Assembly: GCF_039545135.1 (NCBI RefSeq)
Contig: NZ_BAABRU010000004.1
Span: forward strand, 62,001 to 126,000
Reading direction: 5' to 3'
DNA: 64,000 bases
Source: Herpetosiphon gulosus
GTDB taxonomy: Bacteria > Chloroflexota > Chloroflexia > Chloroflexales > Herpetosiphonaceae
Positions within the stretch are counted from its first letter, which is position 1. Every line of letters begins with the position of its first letter. Below are positions 58,922 through 64,000 of the stretch, piece after piece. Below the pieces are notes generated by a model. That model did no database searches and was not told the origin of the DNA. It was given only the letters and a program-made list of their open reading frames with translations. Both the position numbers and the translations under genes were made by a program.

Positions 58922-59740
58922 ATGCTTCAGCCAACACCTGCCAACAATCAAACAGCCAGCGGGCAAGACCCCGAACTTTCAGTGATTATCCCCTGTTTCA
59001 ACGAACAAAAACGGATTATTCCAACGATTAATACAATCATCGACTACTTAAATAGCCTAGGTCGTTCGTGGGAAGTAATCGTCAGCGATGATGGCTCTAG
59101 CGATCAAACGATCAGCTTGGTTGAAGCCCAATTCTACCCCAACCTAACTATCATCAAAAGTCCCCGCAACCATGGCAAAGGCCATGCGGTTCGGGCAGGC
59201 ATTATTGCCGCGAAAGGCAATTTTATTTTATTCACCGATGCTGATAACGCCACGCCGATTACTGAGTTGGATAAAATGCTGCCCTTATTGGAGTTAGGTA
59301 GTTATGACATTGCAATTGGCTCACGCGCTAAGCAATTACTCCAAACCAAACAACGCAGTTTAGGCCGCTGTGTGATGAGTGCCGGGCTACGCGTGATCGT
59401 CGAACATGGGCTAAAACTGAATATTCACGATAGCCAATGTGGCTTTAAGCTGTTTCATCGCACCGTTGCTAAGCATCTTGCTCAAGTCCAAACGATCAAT
59501 GGTTTTGCCTTCGATCTCGAATTATTGGTGATTGCCGATATTTTTGGCTATCAAACGATTGAAATTCCGGTTGCTTGGGTTGATGTTGCTGGCTCAAAAG
59601 TCCATCCCATTCGCGATGCTTATCAATTTTTACGTGATATTATGACAATTCAAATCAATCATTGGCGTGGACGTTACCCAAGCTCAATGCCTGCCAAACC
59701 TAAATCCAAATCGCAGCATTCCAACCACTGGTTTGCCTAA
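58922..59740 (+). CDS. GT2 polyprenyl/dolichyl-phosphate glucosyltransferase-like (ALG5-type)
   Basis: The 272-aa GT-A enzyme has LSVIIPCFNEQKRIIPTINT, VIVSDDGSSDQT, RNHGKGHAVRAGIIAAKG (ALG5/DPM1-type, about 81-98), LFTDADNATP (DAD) and DIAIGSRAKQLLQ with HDSQCGFKLFHR (about 172-183). These features match dolichyl-phosphate beta-glucosyltransferase-like enzymes that make polyprenyl-phosphate sugars for surface glycans or protein glycosylation. It lacks the usual second membrane domain. A 208-nt gap after the mvaB terminator holds no gene I can see. Confidence 0.82.
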   Translation: MLQPTPANNQTASGQDPELSVIIPCFNEQKRIIPTINTIIDYLNSLGRSWEVIVSDDGSSDQTISLVEAQFYPNLTIIKSPRNHGKGHAVRAGIIAAKGNFILFTDADNATPITELDKMLPLLELGSYDIAIGSRAKQLLQTKQRSLGRCVMSAGLRVIVEHGLKLNIHDSQCGFKLFHRTVAKHLAQVQTINGFAFDLELLVIADIFGYQTIEIPVAWVDVAGSKVHPIRDAYQFLRDIMTIQINHWRGRYPSSMPAKPKSKSQHSNHWFA

Positions 59741-59759
59741 ACCAATCGATACGAAATAA

Positions 59760-59796
59760 AAAACCGCGCCTGATCTAGTTGATCAGGCGCGGTTTT
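59760..59796. terminator. Bidirectional terminator
   Basis: Perfect 16-bp stem AAAACCGCGCCTGATC (59760-59775) / GATCAGGCGCGGTTTT (59781-59796) with A and T runs on both sides, between two convergent genes. Confidence 0.92.
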
Positions 59797-59813
59797 GATT
59801 AAAGCTTAAACGC

Positions 59814-60677
59814 TTATTTGACGGTGAGTGTGCCCTTCATACCACTCGCGTAGTGGCCAGGATAGGCACAGATATAGCTATAGGTGCCAGGTTCTAAGTT
59901 TGCAGTTACGCTGGCGGTTTCACCAGTATTGATTGTTTTGGTCGTACCAAGCACTGTATCGGCACTTGGCATAAAATCAGGTGCGTTAGCCACAGCTGAA
60001 TCAATAGCTTTTTGCTCCTCGCCTGGCTTGACAATCGCAAGGTTGTGGGGCAAAGTGCCAGCATTATTGAAGCTAACCGTTACTTCACCAGCGTTTGCAC
60101 TCAATTCGGTTTCGACGAAGGTCATGCTAGCAGCATCACCGCTATTGACGGTTAGGCCAGCTCCGCCGCCACCAGGGGCAGCCCCGCCGCCACCAGCAGC
60201 AACCACATTGAATGTACCCTTCATGCCAGCGGCATAGTGGCCAGGATAGGTACAGATATAGCTGTAGGTACCAGGTTCAGCAATATTAAAGCTAACCGTC
60301 TCGCTACCACCACCATCAAGGGTTTTGGTATGCGATAACGAGTTTGGAGCTTCAAAATTGGTGGTGGTTGCGGAATCAGCCACAGTTTTATCTTCTTCAC
60401 CGGGGTTGACCAAGACCCAGTTGTGTGGCACCACACCTTTGTTATTGAAGGTCACCTTGATTTCGCCCGTACCAGCGGTTAACTCGGTTTTAGCAAACGC
60501 CAAGGTAGCACCATCGGCACTGTCAATGGTCAAATCATTGCTCACTGAGCCAGCAACAACCACATCGGGGACACCTTTAAATACCCCCACGTTGTCATCA
60601 GCAGTACCACCGCAAGCAACCAAGCTGCTTGCCAATAAAACGCCCGCTAGCGGACGTGTCCAGCGCCGAATAGGCAT
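59814..60677 (-). CDS. Tandem cupredoxin (auracyanin/plastocyanin-like) lipoprotein
   Basis: The 287-aa protein has a lipoprotein signal (LLASSLVACGG, about 13-23) and two cupredoxin domains (about 40-160 and 175-287) joined by a Gly-rich linker. Each has a PHN type-1 copper His (VVPHNWVLV, TLPHNLAIV) and a C-terminal ligand loop C-x4-H-x4-M: CTYPGHYAAGM and CAYPGHYASGM. Both sites therefore look intact. Auracyanins carry electrons in Chloroflexus; here the protein may serve respiration. ATG 60677 is preceded by GGAGG 6 nt away. Confidence 0.88.
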   Translation of the reverse strand: MPIRRWTRPLAGVLLASSLVACGGTADDNVGVFKGVPDVVVAGSVSNDLTIDSADGATLAFAKTELTAGTGEIKVTFNNKGVVPHNWVLVNPGEEDKTVADSATTTNFEAPNSLSHTKTLDGGGSETVSFNIAEPGTYSYICTYPGHYAAGMKGTFNVVAAGGGGAAPGGGGAGLTVNSGDAASMTFVETELSANAGEVTVSFNNAGTLPHNLAIVKPGEEQKAIDSAVANAPDFMPSADTVLGTTKTINTGETASVTANLEPGTYSYICAYPGHYASGMKGTLTVK

Positions 60678-60834
60678 CGATTTCCTCCATAAAAGCATCT
60701 GTTTGTTGGCATTCTTATGGGTGAATTATAGCATAAGGGGTCGGGCTTGGTCTCAAAAATTTAGCCTCGTTTTGCCTAGCCCATCTGGTAGCAAATTGCT
60801 AACCAAATGTTCACGAAGATTCACCAAAAGTTCC

Positions 60835-60862
60835 TTGACGCACTCTCAGGCACTGTTATAAT
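60835..60862 (+). promoter_or_regulatory. Promoter of the SWIM-protein gene
   Basis: TTGACG (60835-60840), 16-nt spacer, TATAAT (60857-60862). Confidence 0.8.
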
Positions 60863-60869
60863 ACACAGC

Positions 60870-61031
60870 AAGAGGCTCCTGTAACGGAAAGGCCCACCCA
60901 CATGCGAATTGGATTCGACAATTGGGTTAACGATAGCACGGCAGAGGCATCAGCCTGTGTCGTTTTTTGTGCCAACGCTACGGCGTGGGAACGGCTCACG
61001 GCGTTTTTCGCTATATAAGGAGGATCGTCCA
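60870..61031 (+). promoter_or_regulatory. Structured 5' leader with attenuator-like hairpin
   Basis: A leader of about 160 nt. An imperfect stem ACGGCAGAGGC / GCCTGTGTCGT (about 60938-60963) is followed by six T, like a terminator; GGCACTTAA-free text and a direct repeat ACGGCG..ACGGCG follow. AAGGAGG sits just before the ATG. No ligand class is recognised. Confidence 0.5.
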
Positions 61032-61319
61032 ATGTACTCCGATATGATTAGCAAGATCGACAAAGCCAAACGGTACGCCCAAGAACCTGAACGAATTGCA
61101 ATTCAACAGTTTAGCGCTACCTTCCGTGGTGGCAACAATCATCAAGTCCAGTTGTTGACAAGTGGCGAATGGCATTGCGATTGTGAATTTTTCGCCCACT
61201 GGAATACATGCTCGCACGTGATGGCCTTGCAACGGATCTTAGAGCCAATGTTAAATGATGAAGCTCGCCGCGCCGGTTCCCCATTTACCTTCGATGAAAT
61301 TGCCGAGGCGGTTGGCTAA
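61032..61319 (+). CDS. SWIM zinc-finger mini-protein
   Basis: The 95-aa protein is dominated by a SWIM zinc finger, GEWHCDCEFFAHWNTCSHVMA (CxCx6-8CxH; Cys and His at about 49, 51, 60 and 62). SWIM fingers bind DNA or proteins and are usually part of larger helicases or transposases; here it stands alone. The rest is short helices. AAGGAGG precedes the ATG. Its own promoter and a structured leader are upstream, gltX downstream. Confidence 0.82.
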   Translation: MYSDMISKIDKAKRYAQEPERIAIQQFSATFRGGNNHQVQLLTSGEWHCDCEFFAHWNTCSHVMALQRILEPMLNDEARRAGSPFTFDEIAEAVG

Positions 61320-61460
61320 AGTTTGCTCCCTGGTCAAGGTTGCGCCACGTTCACGAGTTGCTACTTGTCAACGTGGCGTAGCTGTTTAAAGCGAGAAGGG
61401 TTGCGCGTAAATATCACCGTCAGCAATGGCTATGGTATAATCGCGACGCAAGGAGGTATT

Positions 61461-62948
61461 ATGTCGGATCGTCCAACACCAGCCCGCACGCGCTTTGCGC
61501 CAAGTCCGACGGGCTATCTGCATATCGGTAGTTTACGTACCGTGTTATTTAGCTGGTTGTGGGCTCGCCACACTGGCGGCCAATTTTTATTACGAATAGA
61601 AGATACTGATCGTAAGCGCTTTGTCGAAGGCGCAGAAGAGCAATTAACTAGTTCTTTACAAGCGATCGGCCTGATGTGGGATGAAGGTCCAATTGTTGGC
61701 GGTCCTCACGCACCCTATAAACAATCCGAGCGCTTGGAAATTTACCAAGCTCACGCCCAAGCCTTGATCGATAAAGGTGTGGCCTATCGTTCGTATGCGA
61801 CAGGCGATGAGATTGCGGCGATCAACGCCGAACGCGAAGCTCGCGGCGAGCCAAAGCTCTTGGTGTTTCGCAATTTACCAGGCATCGACGATGCCGCTCG
61901 TGAAGCCGCAGGCGCTGATTATAATGTGCGGCTAAGCCTGAAAACCACTGGTAAAACGGTTGTGCAAGACCTTGTGCGCGGCGAAATTGTCTTTGATAAT
62001 GCTGCCTTGAAAATGCCCGACCCAGTGTTGTTAAAAACCGATGGCTTCCCAACCTATGCCCTCGCTGCCATGGTCGATGATCACTTGATGGGGATCACCC
62101 ATGTGCTGCGGGCTGATGAGTGGATTCCAACCTGGCCGATTCATCATCAAATTTACGAGGCCTTCGGTTGGGAGCAACCAGTTTGGGTGCATGTGCCGCA
62201 AGTCTTGGGCAGCGATGGTAAGAAGCTTTCCAAACGCCACGGCGATACGTCGGTCACCGAGTATATCGATTTAGGCTTTGTGCCCGAAGCAATTATCAAT
62301 TATTTGGCCTTGATCGGCTGGTCATACGATGATAAAACTGAGTTTATGACCCTTGAAGAGTTGATCGAGCGCTTTGATCTGAATCGGATTCGGCCCTCGG
62401 GCGGGGTGTTTGATCGCGATAAGCTCTTGCATTTCAATGGGGTGTATCTGCGCAACATGGCTCCAGCCGATTTGGCCCAACGCGTTGCACCCTATCTCAG
62501 CAAGGCAGGCTTAATTAGCGCTGAGCCAACTGCTGCCGAATTGACCAAGGTTACCGAATATTTGCCCTTGGTGCAAGATCGCCTAAAATTACTCAGTGAA
62601 GCGCCTGAATTGCTCGATTTCTTCTTTGTAGACCCACAAGGCTACGACCCAGCCTTGCTTGTGCCAAAGAAGGGCGATCCGGCGCAAACTGTGGAAGTGC
62701 TGGGCCAAGTCAAAGCCAGCTTTGAGGCTGTCGAAACCTGGGATGCTCCTAGTTTGGACAAGCTCTTGCATGATTTTGTCAATCAACTTGGGCTGAAAAT
62801 TCCCCAAGTGTTTATGCCTATTCGCGTTGCCATCACTGGGCGCACTACCTCGCCAGGCCTATTTGAAACCTTGGCGGTTTTAGGTAAAGCTGTGACGCTC
62901 GCCCGAATCAGCACTGCTGCTGCGGCGCTTTCCTCTGCCTCTGTATAG
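61461..62948 (+). CDS. gltX: Glutamate--tRNA ligase
   Basis: The 495-aa class I synthetase charges tRNA(Glu). It has FAPSPTGYLHIGSLRT (HIGH-like, H21), IEDTDRKRFVEGAEEQ, YKQSERLEIYQ, the second signature KLSKR (255-259), and the C-terminal anticodon-binding domain from about 340. ATG 61461 is set by AAGGAGG upstream; a TATAAT at 61436-61441 may drive it. It precedes a small gene by 24 nt. Confidence 0.95.
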   Translation: MSDRPTPARTRFAPSPTGYLHIGSLRTVLFSWLWARHTGGQFLLRIEDTDRKRFVEGAEEQLTSSLQAIGLMWDEGPIVGGPHAPYKQSERLEIYQAHAQALIDKGVAYRSYATGDEIAAINAEREARGEPKLLVFRNLPGIDDAAREAAGADYNVRLSLKTTGKTVVQDLVRGEIVFDNAALKMPDPVLLKTDGFPTYALAAMVDDHLMGITHVLRADEWIPTWPIHHQIYEAFGWEQPVWVHVPQVLGSDGKKLSKRHGDTSVTEYIDLGFVPEAIINYLALIGWSYDDKTEFMTLEELIERFDLNRIRPSGGVFDRDKLLHFNGVYLRNMAPADLAQRVAPYLSKAGLISAEPTAAELTKVTEYLPLVQDRLKLLSEAPELLDFFFVDPQGYDPALLVPKKGDPAQTVEVLGQVKASFEAVETWDAPSLDKLLHDFVNQLGLKIPQVFMPIRVAITGRTTSPGLFETLAVLGKAVTLARISTAAAALSSASV

Positions 62949-62972
62949 TTCGATTAGTCAGGAGGATGTTCA

Positions 62973-63227
62973 ATGACGCTTGACGAAGCCAAAACCGAAT
63001 TGACCAACTTGGTCTTGGGAGTTTCGCCCGATGCCGTGTTACGCTATAAAAAACGAGGCAGCGATGAGTTAGCGATTCGGGTGTATGCCCCGGCTGACCA
63101 TGAAGATGCGATTCGTGATGCCACTCGCGAACGTTCAATCGCCTTGTTAACCGAACACGATTTGGATGTTCAGATTTTGATTTACGATATTTCAACCTCG
63201 CTGCCAACCGAAGAAGGTGCGGAGTAG
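62973..63227 (+). CDS. Small hypothetical protein (84 aa)
   Basis: A soluble alpha/beta protein beginning MTLDEAKTELTNLVLG and ending with an IYDISTSLP strand. It looks like a small ferredoxin-fold or nucleotidyltransferase-associated domain (VRVYAP-like IRVYAPADHEDAIRD), but no family is assigned. AGGAGG 7 nt before the ATG. It shares the gltX transcript. Confidence 0.65.
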   Translation: MTLDEAKTELTNLVLGVSPDAVLRYKKRGSDELAIRVYAPADHEDAIRDATRERSIALLTEHDLDVQILIYDISTSLPTEEGAE

Positions 63228-63247
63228 CGTTCGCCCAACACTAGAAC

Positions 63248-63278
63248 CAGCCTCTAGCAGCAATGCTAGGGGCTGTTT
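63248..63278 (+). terminator. Probable terminator
   Basis: CAGCCTCTAGCA (63248-63259) pairs with TGCTAGGGGCTG (63264-63275) with one G-T wobble; a short TTTG follows. Confidence 0.6.
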
Positions 63279-63298
63279 GAATTAAAGGGTCAGATCCA

Positions 63299-64000
63299 AT
63301 GGATTCCTATCAACCAAATAGCGATGAACGTCAAGCGATGCGGGCATTTCTGCAACGTGCCGAGGTGCGCATCTCGACCATGCACCGAATTGCTGGGGTG
63401 TTTTTGAATGGGGCTGGCCTGCTGATTTTGTTGCCAGTGTTTTTTCGCGATGCAATCAGCGATATCAACAAAATCGTATTGACCCAGATTGGGCAATTGT
63501 ACAATCTCTGGCAGGCGGGCCAATTCTCATGGTCGGCAACCGCCGATTTGGGCTTGTATATCTTGCTGTTTATTCCGTTTATCGCCACTTTGGGCATCCC
63601 GCTGTATGCCTTTTTGCTGTTGCTCAAGGATATTGTCTATTTCTACTTTTCCAACCAAAGCCCTGGCTTTACCCACAAATTGTTTAACCCACGTTTTATT
63701 CTTTCGGGCTTGGCTTTCTCCACCGACGAAGCGCCAGCAGTCAAACGGTTGGTGATTCAGCATCAATATAATTCCGATTTGTTGGAGTTTATTTTGCCTT
63801 TCGAGCGTCACGAAGCCGCTTTTTATGATCATGTCTATCAGCAAAGCGAGGGCTTGATCGTGCCGCCCAGCCGCGATCCAGCCCAGCTTGCCAGCCAAGG
63901 AGTTAATCAAAGCCAAGTCAGCCAGCAGGCGATCGATCGTTTTAATACGGCTTTGGGTTTATCAGGCTTTTTGGATCGCACGTTAATTGAAGAAGTAGCA
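63299..64000 (+). CDS. Membrane protein, truncated by window edge
   Basis: 234 codons are open from ATG 63299 to the window end with no stop. A hydrophilic N-terminus is followed by two or three membrane helices (about 28-48 and 84-110), a short periplasmic or cytoplasmic segment and a soluble part with FERHEAAFYDHVYQQ. No family is recognised. Upstream is a hairpin, so it probably starts a new unit. Confidence 0.65.
   Translation, partial: MDSYQPNSDERQAMRAFLQRAEVRISTMHRIAGVFLNGAGLLILLPVFFRDAISDINKIVLTQIGQLYNLWQAGQFSWSATADLGLYILLFIPFIATLGIPLYAFLLLLKDIVYFYFSNQSPGFTHKLFNPRFILSGLAFSTDEAPAVKRLVIQHQYNSDLLEFILPFERHEAAFYDHVYQQSEGLIVPPSRDPAQLASQGVNQSQVSQQAIDRFNTALGLSGFLDRTLIEEVA

Overview
The window looks like a chromosomal segment of a non-phototrophic filamentous Chloroflexota bacterium, most like Herpetosiphon. 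This is inferred from the roughly 50% GC coding sequence, the style of the intergenic repeats, an auracyanin-like tandem cupredoxin lipoprotein, lipoproteins with S/T/P-rich linkers, and a secreted protein ending in an LFLP-type tail. No database search was possible, so family names come from motifs read in the translations. I saw no rRNA, tRNA, insertion sequence, transposase or prophage.

Layout. 1-2.8 kb: the 3' end of purE, aroQ, two hypotheticals and a DedA membrane protein. 2.8-7.7 kb: an internally duplicated PepSY-CPBP protease and two cytoplasmic hypotheticals. 7.7-14 kb: VOC, GT4, DUF2071, quinone oxidoreductase, and a three-gene operon (UbiA-type phosphoribosyltransferase, ABA4-like membrane protein, acyl-CoA thioesterase). 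14-18.3 kb: a NYN-LOTUS RNA-binding protein translationally coupled to trpF and a Trm112-like membrane protein, then a Nif3-like protein. 18.3-22.3 kb: a two-gene NACHT/FGE-like module, the best candidate for an undescribed conflict or signalling system here. 22.3-32.7 kb (mostly minus strand): Era with a DUF2283 extension, a DUF4230 protein, two TolB-like lipoproteins, GT2, a GAF-GAF histidine kinase, a TrmJ-like methyltransferase and a double GNAT. 33-39.6 kb: a secreted LVIVD-repeat protein, a pseudouridine synthase with a huge RG-rich tail, and a membrane protein that appears to start at ATC. 39.7-46.6 kb: two peroxiredoxin-like paralogues, GNAT, alpha/beta hydrolase, an MmyB-like regulator divergent from an autoregulated LacI gene with a MalK-type ATPase, and a CoA pyrophosphatase. 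46.6-54.9 kb: GT4, CrtQ-like GT2, a DUF2723 membrane protein, a chimeric AT-rich SpoIIE phosphatase beside a RiPP-leader-like small gene, PlsC and MBL. 55-58.7 kb: rpmH-rnpA-yidD-yidC-khpB, then mvaB. 58.9-64 kb: an ALG5-like GT2, tandem cupredoxin, SWIM mini-protein, gltX, a small protein and a truncated membrane protein.

Working relations. The rpmH-to-khpB run links ribosome and RNase P biogenesis with membrane-protein insertion. Several operons are coupled through ATGA or GTGA overlaps. The intergenic DNA is unusual: several gaps are filled with degenerate 7-bp tandem repeats, 9-bp repeats and long GC-rich palindromes. In three places a gene's stop codon lies inside the 7-bp repeat. Strong hairpin terminators separate many units.
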